A stretch of 64,000 nucleotides of DNA, taken from positions 62,001 through 126,000 of the forward strand of contig CACMIW010000001.1 of NCBI GenBank assembly GCA_902613845.1, in the 5' to 3' direction. Both the position numbers and the translations under genes were made by a program. The notes under the pieces were generated by a model. It did not search any database, was not told where the DNA came from, and saw nothing but the letters and a program-made list of their open reading frames with translations. Every line of letters starts with the position of its first letter. Position 1 is the first letter of the stretch. This stretch comes from an uncultured Alphaproteobacteria bacterium. Lineage in GTDB: Bacteria; Pseudomonadota; Alphaproteobacteria; HIMB59. This document shows positions 7,851 to 16,521 of the stretch, piece by piece.

Positions 7851-8504
7851 TTAAATCGGAGAGTAGGGATAAATTATTTTTGGGAACTTATAATTAGATT
7901 TTTTCTTATAATGCTTTTTAATAAAAAAATTTGATTTCAATTTTGTTGGCGAAATAATTTTATTTTTAATAAAGGCAAATTCAGAAATTTTTTTTAGTTT
8001 TTCTATTCCGTTTCCTATTAAAAAATAGTTTTGACTCAATATATCCTCAAGGTCTGAGTCAATTTTTAAAGTTTTTGTCTTTCCAACTAATCTACCCGAA
8101 GTATCAATCTTTTGAATAGCTAAATCTTTTCTATTTGTGTCAATCACACACAAGACATCTTTAGTAAGTTTTTTGTTAATACCTAAAAAGAAATGCTCAA
8201 AGATAGAATAACCCACAATTTCTACTTTATGATCTATAAAAAATCCTTTCATAAGCGAGTGACAATTTCTTATTGCTGTAAAGCGTGCTGGTCCATAATT
8301 TAGATGCAATTTTTTGATATGATCAGCCTTTATTTTTGTTTTAGTTACTAAGTTTTGTAGTAATTCTGATAATATTTTTTCATGTCCATACTCACTTTTT
8401 ACAGTTTTATCCCAAATGATTTTTTCATTTTTAAATAAAGTAATTGAACAGTATGATAAAGAGCTATCGATGCCTATTTCAAAATTTTTTACTTTACTGA
8501 TCAT
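7851..8504 (-). CDS. tsaB: TsaB-like protein, tRNA t6A modification (divergent)
   Basis: This 217-residue protein has an ASKHA-type N-terminus (EIGIDSSLSYCSITLF) and a central LNYGPARFTAIRN (residues 68-80) in place of the usual GPGSFTGIR of TsaB. TsaB is the non-catalytic partner that holds TsaD during threonylcarbamoyl-adenosine synthesis in ANN-decoding tRNAs. Sequence drift is strong, but fold-level landmarks and length (about 220) fit. The ATG at 8504 puts its 5' end 35 bases inside the divergent deacetylase gene. In many alphaproteobacteria tsaB precedes rimI; here they are 21 kb apart. Confidence 0.75.
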   Translation of the reverse strand: MISKVKNFEIGIDSSLSYCSITLFKNEKIIWDKTVKSEYGHEKILSELLQNLVTKTKIKADHIKKLHLNYGPARFTAIRNCHSLMKGFFIDHKVEIVGYSIFEHFFLGINKKLTKDVLCVIDTNRKDLAIQKIDTSGRLVGKTKTLKIDSDLEDILSQNYFLIGNGIEKLKKISEFAFIKNKIISPTKLKSNFFIKKHYKKKSNYKFPKIIYPYSPI

Positions 8505-9471
8505 TTTTGTTTCAAATTTTACTTTTCCAATTAGTACATCCTATGCAACAAGTGTGAATGATACAATTCCAAATAATATTCTAATGTATCATCGATTTGG
8601 TGAAAATAAGTATCCCTCAACAAATATACGCGAAGAGCAATTAGTAAGTCATCTTGAGTATTTAAAGGATCAGGGGTTTAATTTTATTTTAGCTAGAGAT
8701 CTTTTGTTTGAAGATAAATTACAAAAAAAAACTATTTCAATAACTGTAGATGATGCTTATTTATCATTTTTTGAGGTGGGATTACCTATTTTTGAAAAGT
8801 ATGAGATACCAGTCACTCTTTTTTTAAATACAGAAAACGTTGGTGGACAAAATTATATGAATTGGACTCAGCTTAAAAGTGTACTAAGTCGTGGTGTAGA
8901 TATTCAAAATCACACTCACTCTCATTCAAGTTTATCTAGTCTTAGTGAAATTGAAATTGTAAATGAAATAGAAAAATCACAGGATCTTATTTTTGAAAAT
9001 TTAGGTATTACTCCAAATTTATTTGCTTATCCTTTTGGTGAAAATAGCACCATAGCTCAAAAAGTAGTCTCTCAGTATTTTGATGCAGCATTTGGACAAC
9101 ATTCAGGTGCCTTTTCAATTAATCAAAAATATTTTATTCCAAGATTCCCCCTAAATGAGAATTATGGATCTATTAATCGAATAAAAGATGCATCAAGTGT
9201 TTTACCTTTTAATAATGTGCTTATTGAACCTGGCAACCCTTATCAAAGTGAGCCTATCAGTAGATATGCTTTAGATTTTAACGAGGACTCTTCCAACATA
9301 AATTGTTTTATTAGTGATTTTCAAGGATCATTTAATCCAACAATTACAAATCTTAATAATAAGTTATTAGTTGAACTTAATCGTTTACCTGTAAAAGGTA
9401 GACTTAGGTTTAATTGCACAAAAGTTAATAATGGTATTTTCTGGTTTGGCTATCAATACTTAGTTAATTAA
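8470..9471 (+). CDS. Exported polysaccharide deacetylase family protein
   Basis: The ATG at 8470 gives a clean signal peptide (PISKFFTLLIIFVSNFTFPISTSYA, cleaved before TS), so I prefer it over a longer frame from 8416. The NodB-type domain follows: ILMYHRF, ITVDDAY (Asp pair equivalent to TFDDG) and the metal-binding HTHSH, then the Pro-Phe-Gly segment AYPFGE. About 100 C-terminal residues lie outside the catalytic domain and look beta-rich. It probably removes acetyl groups from cell-wall or surface polysaccharide. The 5' end overlaps tsaB head to head; the 3' end overlaps the Bax-like gene by 8 bases. Confidence 0.85.
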   Translation: MPISKFFTLLIIFVSNFTFPISTSYATSVNDTIPNNILMYHRFGENKYPSTNIREEQLVSHLEYLKDQGFNFILARDLLFEDKLQKKTISITVDDAYLSFFEVGLPIFEKYEIPVTLFLNTENVGGQNYMNWTQLKSVLSRGVDIQNHTHSHSSLSSLSEIEIVNEIEKSQDLIFENLGITPNLFAYPFGENSTIAQKVVSQYFDAAFGQHSGAFSINQKYFIPRFPLNENYGSINRIKDASSVLPFNNVLIEPGNPYQSEPISRYALDFNEDSSNINCFISDFQGSFNPTITNLNNKLLVELNRLPVKGRLRFNCTKVNNGIFWFGYQYLVN

Positions 9472-10315
9472 ATTTAAATCGATCAAATTCTTGAAGATTA
9501 TTTGAAGCAATGATCAGCTCTAATTTATCGACATATTTATCGCCGATTTCAGCATAGGCTGCTAAATATTTCACTTTCATACTAATAGGGTCTGTGTATT
9601 TTATGCGCTCATCTATTCGTCTAATGACACGAAAATTATAATAAGCTTGATGGGTATTAATATTAAACATATAGGCTTCAACACTTTCTGATAAATTTTT
9701 AAATTTTAAAACTGCGTGAGTTTTATCTTCATCCCTGTCTTGAGGAATGATCCCTTTGTCTTCACTTGTAGTCCACTGACCATAAAGAGCATTACCCTCA
9801 GTTGCAAATCTAGACTGTCCCCAACCACTTTCAATAATTGCTTGTCCAAGAGCTAGTGACACTGGAATAATATTAATACGTTGTTTGAGTTTTCTAAAAA
9901 GTTTTGTGTTAATTTCGCTATAATCTAATTTATACTTTTTTGATAATCTAATAATCTCGTCAGTTTCGTTTTTGTTTAATTCTTTCCTAGCAAATTTTTT
10001 TTCTATATTGATAACCATTCTTCGTTCTTGCATGATTGAAGTATTCGTATTGTAAATCAATGGTAGTGTTACGAGGTAAAATAGTTTTTTCTTTGTTGGA
10101 ACATCTTGTATTTCTGAAAAATCATCAGGTAATTCTGATATTATAGGAAGATGACCAATATTTTCTTGCGTTAAAATTTCAGGAATAAAATTATTTTTTT
10201 TATAATATTTATTTAAATCAACCCAATTATGAAATTCTCCTGCGTTAAGAGATGAATTTAATAAAAATCCAAAAAAAAAAAGTAAAAGTCTAGACTTCAA
10301 CGGGTCGTACTTCAC
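9464..10315 (-). CDS. Bax-like glucosaminidase domain protein
   Basis: This 283-residue exported protein has a hydrophobic N-terminus (about residues 8-25). It carries a glucosaminidase-type fold with the catalytic Glu in LALGQAIIESGWGQSRFA, then NALYGQW, and a C-terminal YTDPISMKVKYLAAYAEIGDKYVDKLELII. These match E. coli Bax and relatives, which cleave peptidoglycan glycan strands. The ATG at 10315 lies 26 bases inside nfu; TTG at 10300 is an alternative that would leave the leader hydrophobic stretch intact. Pairing with a polysaccharide deacetylase suggests cell-wall remodelling. Confidence 0.85.
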   Translation of the reverse strand: MKYDPLKSRLLLFFFGFLLNSSLNAGEFHNWVDLNKYYKKNNFIPEILTQENIGHLPIISELPDDFSEIQDVPTKKKLFYLVTLPLIYNTNTSIMQERRMVINIEKKFARKELNKNETDEIIRLSKKYKLDYSEINTKLFRKLKQRINIIPVSLALGQAIIESGWGQSRFATEGNALYGQWTTSEDKGIIPQDRDEDKTHAVLKFKNLSESVEAYMFNINTHQAYYNFRVIRRIDERIKYTDPISMKVKYLAAYAEIGDKYVDKLELIIASNNLQEFDRFKFN

Positions 10316-10847
10316 GGACTTCGGGAATATAATGCTTTAGCATATTTTCAATTCCCATTTTTAAAGTTGCCGTTGAACTTGGACATCCCTGACAGGCCCC
10401 TTGCATTTGTAGAAATACAACTCCCTCATTATATTTGTCAAATATGATATCTCCACCGTCCATAGCAACAGCTGGTCTTACTTTACTATCTAGAAGTTCT
10501 TTGATCTTTTTTACAACATCACTATCGTTCTCATCAATTGTATGTCCAGTTGATGCAGATTGCTCTGAGATAATAGGTTTGTTCATTGTAAAGTGCTCAA
10601 TGATACAACCCAAAATTGCAGGTTTCATAAGCGTCCAATCATTATCTTTGCCTTTGGTTATAGTGATAAAGTCAGACCCAAAAAAAACACCCTCAACACC
10701 TTTAATATTAAACAAGTTCATTGCCAAAGGTGAATTTGAGGCAGACTCTTGGTTTTGATAGAACATAGTTCCGTCTTCCATGACCTCTTTTCCTGGCAAA
10801 AACTTTAAGGTTGCAGGGTTAGGCGTTGGTTCAGTTTGTACGAACAT
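10290..10847 (-). CDS. NifU-family Fe-S scaffold protein (Nfu)
   Basis: This 185-residue protein combines an N-terminal Nfu domain (MFVQTEPTPNPATLKFLPG, GVFFGSDFITITK) with a C-terminal NifU-like domain holding the cluster-binding C152-x-x-C155 (ACQGCPSS). Two subunits bridge a 4Fe-4S cluster and deliver it to client proteins. It lies immediately downstream of trpS (45 bases) on the same strand and overlaps the Bax-like gene. All key residues are present. Confidence 0.95.
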   Translation of the reverse strand: MFVQTEPTPNPATLKFLPGKEVMEDGTMFYQNQESASNSPLAMNLFNIKGVEGVFFGSDFITITKGKDNDWTLMKPAILGCIIEHFTMNKPIISEQSASTGHTIDENDSDVVKKIKELLDSKVRPAVAMDGGDIIFDKYNEGVVFLQMQGACQGCPSSTATLKMGIENMLKHYIPEVREVRPVEV

Positions 10848-10892
10848 TGCTAATAATATGTCTATAAAATTGGAAATTTCAAGCCAAAGTGT

Positions 10893-11897
10893 CTATCTAA
10901 AACCGACTATCTTATAGACTTCTTTGAGAATAGGGCCTGCAATTGTGGATGCTTTTTCGCTGCCCATATCTAGGACTTTATTCAATTCATCTTTATTATT
11001 GAGAAGATTTAATATCTCGGTTCTAATTGGTCCTATGACTTGAATTAATTTGTCTGCAAGGTCATTTTTTAATTTTGAATATTCTTTGCCAGCATAACTT
11101 ACCAGAGTTTTTTCAACACTTTCATTTGAACAAGCAGACAAAATATTGATTAAATTTAAGCATTCAGGTTTATTTTGTAATTGATCCTTGTCATCAGGAA
11201 TAAGGTCTGAGTCAGACTTTGCCTTTTTTATTTTAGAACTTATATCATCATCACTATCAGTTAATAAAATTCTAGAAAATTCAGATGCATCAGATTTTGA
11301 CATTTTTTTAGTTCCATCTCGAAGACTCATTACTCTTGTCGCATTTCCATAAATAAGTGGTTCTGGCAGTGGAAAGAAGTCTACTTTAAAATCATTATTA
11401 AATTTTTGTGCAATATCTCTTGACAGTTCTAAATGTTGTTTTTGATCATCACCAACCGGAACATGTGTTGCAAGATATGCAAGAATATCAGCTGCCATTA
11501 AATTAGGGTAAACCATTAAACCAACACTTACGTTTTCTCTATTTTTTCCTGCCTTATCTTTAAACTGTGTCATTCTATTTAGCCAACCAATACGACTGAC
11601 ACAATTAAACACCCAAGCGAGTTGAGAGTGCTCTGCTACACTTGATTGTTGAAATATAATTTGTTTTTTATAATCCACTCCTGCAGCAATAAACGATGCT
11701 AATACTTCTAGAGTGTTCGAGCGAAGCTCATTTGGATCCTGCTCAACGGTGATTGCGTGTTGGTCTACAACACAATAAATACATTCAAATTCTTTTTGAA
11801 GCTCTACAAAGTTTTTTATCGCACCAAGATAGTTACCTAAATGCAGGGTTCCTGTTGGTTGAACACCAGAAAAAACTCTTTTTTGGAAACTGCTCAT
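10893..11897 (-). CDS. trpS: Tryptophanyl-tRNA synthetase
   Basis: This class I synthetase has the HIGH-like TLHLGNY near residue 18, the substrate-binding GLMVYPNLMAADIL and GDDQKQHLELSRDIA, and KMSKS in full. It charges tRNA-Trp. The ATG at 11897 is preferred; a TTG two codons upstream is the alternative. At about 334 residues it is of normal length. The upstream 75 bases separating it from glnD are AT-rich with no obvious terminator. Confidence 0.97.
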   Translation of the reverse strand: MSSFQKRVFSGVQPTGTLHLGNYLGAIKNFVELQKEFECIYCVVDQHAITVEQDPNELRSNTLEVLASFIAAGVDYKKQIIFQQSSVAEHSQLAWVFNCVSRIGWLNRMTQFKDKAGKNRENVSVGLMVYPNLMAADILAYLATHVPVGDDQKQHLELSRDIAQKFNNDFKVDFFPLPEPLIYGNATRVMSLRDGTKKMSKSDASEFSRILLTDSDDDISSKIKKAKSDSDLIPDDKDQLQNKPECLNLINILSACSNESVEKTLVSYAGKEYSKLKNDLADKLIQVIGPIRTEILNLLNNKDELNKVLDMGSEKASTIAGPILKEVYKIVGFR

Positions 11898-11972
11898 ATT
11901 CAAATATTATTAAAATTGATATCAGAATTATCTAATAATATCGAGGGACTAAAATTGACTAACATAAAAAAC

Positions 11973-14525
11973 CTAAAAAATAGACATCAAATCCTTTTCA
12001 ATTGATTTGAGTAATTTTTCATCTTTGATTTTTTGGTTATTGCTATTCGTTAATTGAAAAATATCGAAAACCTTTTCCCCGTATGTGGAAATTTTTGCTG
12101 ATTGGACACTTATTTGTTTGTCATGAAATACTCCTAAAATATCCATTAATAATCCAGGCCTATCGCCAGATAATATTTGAAAAGTAGTGACTTGCTTACT
12201 CATATCGTTATCAATTGTAATTTGAGGATTTACAGCAAGTTTTTGTAGATTTTTGGTAAATGACCTTAAGGGTTTAAAATCTTCTTGATCAAGAGCACTC
12301 ATTACATGTTTAGCTGCTCTTTTTTGTTCGCTTAAATCTAAAACACCTTTATTCAAAAAATTGGTTACCCAAAACACATCAATTACTTGATTGTTATTTA
12401 AAGAAATTATTCTAGAACTAAGAATATTCGATTGAGAGTGTGTAAACCCCGAAACAATATCTTTTAAAATTCCTGGTCTATTTTTACTTGTGACAACAAC
12501 AGCACTATATTCTTTATTTTCATAATTAAGAAAATTTACAGAGTTAATAACCTTTGCTTTTTTATTTCTTTGGTAAATTTTAAAGATATCGACGATCATT
12601 CTTGATGAAAAGGCTTCCCAAAATTGATTTGGAAATTCATTTATCGAATTTTTTATAAACTTTTTTAAATTAACATCAGATTTTTGTAATACTGATTTCT
12701 TTAAAGATTCTTGAACAGAAGTAGAATAAGTTTTTGTATCTAGACCTCTTTGCAGAAAATCTCTTGCATTATAAAATAAACTTCTAAGCAGGCTTATTCT
12801 CCATTCGTTTAGAACGTTTGGTCCAACAGAGGCAATGTCACATAAGGTAAAAAGAAACAATGAGTTTATTTTTTCTTCTGTGTTTGCAATAGAAGTAAAT
12901 TTAGCAATTGCCTCAGGACTTTGAGTGTCATTTTTAAAAGCTGTATCGCTCATTGCTAAATGGTTTTCAACTAACCACAATGTTAATTCTTTCACTTCTT
13001 CTGATACAGGAAGTCTTTTTAGGATCTTGTTGGTTAACTCTGTTCCATAAACAGAATGATTTTTTGGCCCTTTCTTTCCAATGTCGTGAAATAGTAAAGC
13101 GATGTGAAGGGCTTCTCTTGAGGATAACCTGCTATAAATCTCATTATAAAAGGATTTTTGTCTTAGCTCATTTAGGTTGTGCAGTGTCAATAATAAGTGT
13201 TCGTCGGTGGTGTAGTGATGATAAATATCAAACTGCACTTGTCCCCAAACTCTACCAAACTCAGGAAATATTTCGCTAAATAGCTGGGTATCATTAAAAT
13301 CATGAAGGGCCTGTATAGGATTTTTTTTAGAGACGACAATATTTAAAAATGATTGGAGGTGTTGTTTATCTGTGGTTTTTTTTAAAACTTTTCTCTTTTC
13401 CTCAACGGTTTTTAAAAAGCGAGGATGAATGAGTAAATTATGTTCCAAGGATTTTTCAAAGACGTTTGCCCATTTTAGTTGAAGGTTTTTAGCGGTATTA
13501 TTTTTTAAATTCAGAAAACCTTTTTCAATTATAAATTCTTTTTCTAATGATTTAGTTTTAGTAGGTTTTCTTTTATAAATTGTTTTGATTATTAAATCCT
13601 CTGGAAGCTTTGAATAAAAGGTTCTTAAGAGGGAATTAATCTTCGCAACATTCACAAACAAATCTTTCATAAAAATCTCCACTCCTTTTTCCTTCTTTTT
13701 GTCTTTGTAAGAGAGTTTTTTTGAAATTTTTAATTGATTTTCAATAGATAAAACATCGCCTTTGCTTTCTTTAAATAAATGAATAAATGCTCGAATGGTT
13801 AAGAGAAATTTCCAAGCATTCTTTAATTCTTTAATTTCCTCTTTGGTAAAGATATTAATAGATGTTAAGTCTTCTAATTTATAAATATTAAACATAAAGA
13901 TCGATACCCACAGTATGGTATGAATATCTCTAAGACCCCCAATACCCTCTTTGATATTCGGCTCTAAATTACTTTTAATTCCTATTCGATAGTCATGTCT
14001 TTCAACCAACTCTATAAGCTTTAATTCGCTGAGCTTTAGGGGATTTTGTTTTCCAATTAAAATTTTAATAGACCGAACAAACTCTCCGTATTGAATTTCA
14101 TCACCAATGATAAAACGAGTCTCAACAAATTTTGTAATTGTCTTTATATCTTTCTTAGAATCGATTAATGCTTGTTTAATTGTTAAAAAAGATATGCCGA
14201 CTTCTAATCCAATATCCCAGAGTGTATTATTTAATTGAGTAATAAAATCTCTTATATTTTTATTAGATTTTTTATAAATAAATAACAAATCAACATCACT
14301 TTTTGGTGACAAGTCATGTCTGCCATACCCACCTACAGCGATTAAAGAGAAATCTTCTATTGGATAAATATTATAAATTCCTTTAACTATTTCTTTTACA
14401 ACTGTATCAACAAGATCTGTATGATTTTTATTAAAATAGAAGCCATCATTAGTTGATGCTAATTTTTTGAATAAATCAATTCTACTAGACTGATATTTTT
14501 TTTTTAATTTGAGAACATCTCGCAT
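11973..14525 (-). CDS. glnD: PII uridylyltransferase / uridylyl-removing enzyme
   Basis: This 850-residue nitrogen sensor adds UMP to PII proteins when glutamine is low and removes it when glutamine is high. Domains in order: nucleotidyltransferase with GGYGRHDLSPKSDVDLL (residues 65-81), a linker, an HD phosphohydrolase domain (HHYTTDEHLLLTLHNL ... ALLFHDIGKKG, about residues 440-490), and two C-terminal ACT domains (KNRPGILKDIVSGF and GDRPGLLMDILGVF). All expected motifs are intact. The PII gene itself is not in the window. It follows ppx on the same strand with a 14-base gap. Confidence 0.96.
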   Translation of the reverse strand: MRDVLKLKKKYQSSRIDLFKKLASTNDGFYFNKNHTDLVDTVVKEIVKGIYNIYPIEDFSLIAVGGYGRHDLSPKSDVDLLFIYKKSNKNIRDFITQLNNTLWDIGLEVGISFLTIKQALIDSKKDIKTITKFVETRFIIGDEIQYGEFVRSIKILIGKQNPLKLSELKLIELVERHDYRIGIKSNLEPNIKEGIGGLRDIHTILWVSIFMFNIYKLEDLTSINIFTKEEIKELKNAWKFLLTIRAFIHLFKESKGDVLSIENQLKISKKLSYKDKKKEKGVEIFMKDLFVNVAKINSLLRTFYSKLPEDLIIKTIYKRKPTKTKSLEKEFIIEKGFLNLKNNTAKNLQLKWANVFEKSLEHNLLIHPRFLKTVEEKRKVLKKTTDKQHLQSFLNIVVSKKNPIQALHDFNDTQLFSEIFPEFGRVWGQVQFDIYHHYTTDEHLLLTLHNLNELRQKSFYNEIYSRLSSREALHIALLFHDIGKKGPKNHSVYGTELTNKILKRLPVSEEVKELTLWLVENHLAMSDTAFKNDTQSPEAIAKFTSIANTEEKINSLFLFTLCDIASVGPNVLNEWRISLLRSLFYNARDFLQRGLDTKTYSTSVQESLKKSVLQKSDVNLKKFIKNSINEFPNQFWEAFSSRMIVDIFKIYQRNKKAKVINSVNFLNYENKEYSAVVVTSKNRPGILKDIVSGFTHSQSNILSSRIISLNNNQVIDVFWVTNFLNKGVLDLSEQKRAAKHVMSALDQEDFKPLRSFTKNLQKLAVNPQITIDNDMSKQVTTFQILSGDRPGLLMDILGVFHDKQISVQSAKISTYGEKVFDIFQLTNSNNQKIKDEKLLKSIEKDLMSIF

Positions 14526-14539
14526 TTATAAATTTTATA

Positions 14540-15988
14540 TTAAAAATTCCTAATCAAGCTATAAAGTTGTTCAGTTTTGCCTGATTTTGGTACTTTTTGA
14601 ATAGACGAAACCTTTTTTTGCTCCGCCAATGTTAAAGATTTAAGATCAAGCTGTTTTAATAAAAAAGAAGAACCCTTAGTTATAGAGTATAAAAAATTTA
14701 ATACACACCCAATCTGATAAGCTAACTTTTTTTCATCACTTGATAAATAAGATAAATAGCTACTTAATTCTTTTTCAATAACCCTCTGGTCTAAGATATT
14801 TTTCGTGTGCCTTAAATAAACTAAATATGCAATAAATACTTTTTCTGATTGTTCTATTCCTACTAGGGGTATATTTAATATTAGGTTTAATGCATATGAA
14901 GCTCTAATTTTGGCTGTTTGCTCCCATCCCAAATCTGAAATGATACATGAGAGTTTTATTACTCTTAGCTGTTTACTTGATATTTTTAAACTTATAAATT
15001 TTAGATAAATATTTTTAATCCAAGCAAATGTCTTTTTATTAAATATCAAAAAACGACATCTGCTTTTAGCTATTAATTCTAAAGAAATTTGAGTTGGATC
15101 TAAAAGCCTTTGCTTTTTGGAAAGCTTTTCATAAATGAAACCTTCTCTAATCCCGTACCTTGGATAAATAAATTGCTCGCAGTTTGATAATTTTAACACC
15201 TTGTCCAATACTTCTATTGCAATATTAATATGTTTAACTCTGTTTACAGAAATTTTTGGAATTTTTTTCAGGTCATCGATTCCAAATTTTTGTATCTTTG
15301 ATTTTAGTTCATAAAAATTTTTCCTTGAAATAGTTAAATTATGTATTTCATTAAAGGGCAATTTGTTAAAATAAATATAACATCTTGCAATTGACCTAAA
15401 TGCCCCACCAATTAAATAGAAGTTTTTTTGGTTTTTATGTTTTGAATTTATTTCTTTGTTAATTTTTTTATGCTCTTTATGCTCTTTTGTGAAGTTTAAT
15501 ATACCCAAAGGAAAAGAGGATATATTTTTAATCTTATCTGGTGTAATTTGTGCTAATTCAAAACTTCCACCTCCCATATCAATAATGGTTCCATTGGCGC
15601 TTGGGATTGAAGATCGAACACCTAGTGTAGCATAGGTGGCCTCTTGACTTCCTGATAAAGTTATAACTTTTCCCTTAAAAACTTTTTGTATCTTATTTGT
15701 AATTTCTTTTTTGTTAGAGGCGTTTCGAATAGCTGCTGTGCATAAAGCGACAGAGTGGCTAGGTTTCATTTCGTCAATTATAGAATTAAAAAAAATTATT
15801 GAGTTAATACATTTCTTTTCAGCCTCTTTGCTTATTAACTGTGTTTCTGGAATAAATTCACCCAGCCCACAAAAAAATTTTTTATTGTATAGTACATTTG
15901 GGCTTCTCATATTACCTCTAAATACACATAATCGAACTGAATTTGACCCTATGTCTATTAATGCAATAGAATCTTTTTTATTAAACAT
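14540..15988 (-). CDS. ppx: Exopolyphosphatase / guanosine pentaphosphatase family
   Basis: This 482-residue ASKHA-fold protein has the phosphate-1 motif ALIDIGSNSVRLCVF, CTAAIRNASN, GSQEATYATLGV and the GTIIDMGGGSFELAQI phosphate-2 motif, then SFPLGILNFT. The last third is a helical domain like that of Ppx/GppA. It would cleave terminal phosphate from polyphosphate, possibly also pppGpp. It is divergent from sixA-ppk1, with only 23 bases between starts, so polyphosphate breakdown and synthesis genes share a promoter region. Confidence 0.93.
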   Translation of the reverse strand: MFNKKDSIALIDIGSNSVRLCVFRGNMRSPNVLYNKKFFCGLGEFIPETQLISKEAEKKCINSIIFFNSIIDEMKPSHSVALCTAAIRNASNKKEITNKIQKVFKGKVITLSGSQEATYATLGVRSSIPSANGTIIDMGGGSFELAQITPDKIKNISSFPLGILNFTKEHKEHKKINKEINSKHKNQKNFYLIGGAFRSIARCYIYFNKLPFNEIHNLTISRKNFYELKSKIQKFGIDDLKKIPKISVNRVKHINIAIEVLDKVLKLSNCEQFIYPRYGIREGFIYEKLSKKQRLLDPTQISLELIAKSRCRFLIFNKKTFAWIKNIYLKFISLKISSKQLRVIKLSCIISDLGWEQTAKIRASYALNLILNIPLVGIEQSEKVFIAYLVYLRHTKNILDQRVIEKELSSYLSYLSSDEKKLAYQIGCVLNFLYSITKGSSFLLKQLDLKSLTLAEQKKVSSIQKVPKSGKTEQLYSLIRNF

Positions 15989-16011
15989 AATTTATTTCAT
16001 ATATTTAACAG

Positions 16012-16521
16012 ATGGTTGAAAAAAAACTATTTTTATTACGTCACGCTAAATCTTCATGGAATAATTTAGAATTAGATGATCATGAAAGAGCGTTATCTGA
16101 GAGGGGGGTTTATAGTTGCCAAGTAATGTCAACATATATTTCAAAAAAATTAAAATTTAAAGATATCTCAATTTTTTCATCGAATTCAAAAAGAACACAA
16201 GAGACATGCAAAAAAATCTTTAAAAATTCAATTAAAATTAATTATAAAAGAGAATTGTATACCTTCAATTTTGACGATTTAATTGAATGGATAAAAAAAT
16301 TTAAAATTAACAAAAATTTAATGATAGTAGGACACAATCCAGCTTTGATGGATTTAATTAATTATATTACAAAATCTCATATTGGAAAATTTCCAACATG
16401 CGCACTTTGTGAGATTAATATATATATTAATTCTTGGAGTGAGATAAAAAAAAATTCTGCTGATATTAAAGAATTACAATTTGTAAAAAAACTTAAAAAT
16501 TATAATTATAAAAATGAATAA
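16012..16521 (+). CDS. SixA-type phosphohistidine phosphatase
   Basis: This 169-residue histidine phosphatase has the catalytic LLRHAKSSW at residues 7-15, the SNSKRTQET motif (Arg pocket) and the second His in MIVGHNPALMD. SixA-like enzymes remove phosphate from phosphohistidine on phosphotransfer proteins. The gene overlaps ppk1 by 8 bases, and PPK1 works through a phosphohistidine intermediate. A functional link is attractive but is inference. Confidence 0.87.
   Translation: MVEKKLFLLRHAKSSWNNLELDDHERALSERGVYSCQVMSTYISKKLKFKDISIFSSNSKRTQETCKKIFKNSIKINYKRELYTFNFDDLIEWIKKFKINKNLMIVGHNPALMDLINYITKSHIGKFPTCALCEINIYINSWSEIKKNSADIKELQFVKKLKNYNYKNE

Noticed and set aside
8416-8469. N-terminal extension of the deacetylase from ATG at 8416
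   Set aside because: The extension has no signal-peptide character and lies antisense to conserved tsaB sequence; ATG at 8470 gives a proper signal peptide.
10435-10758. Open frame of 107 codons on the plus strand within nfu
   Set aside because: It mirrors the Nfu coding region exactly and shows no recognisable domain.
12953-13279. Open frame of 108 codons on the plus strand within glnD
   Set aside because: It is antisense to the conserved HD-domain region of glnD; composition and lack of a start signal indicate a shadow frame.
15993-16010. Possible PhoB-like repeat (TATTTCA/TTTAACA, 11 bases apart) before sixA
   Set aside because: Only one of the two half-sites resembles the pstS and plcP core, and the AAAACTTTAACA context is absent.
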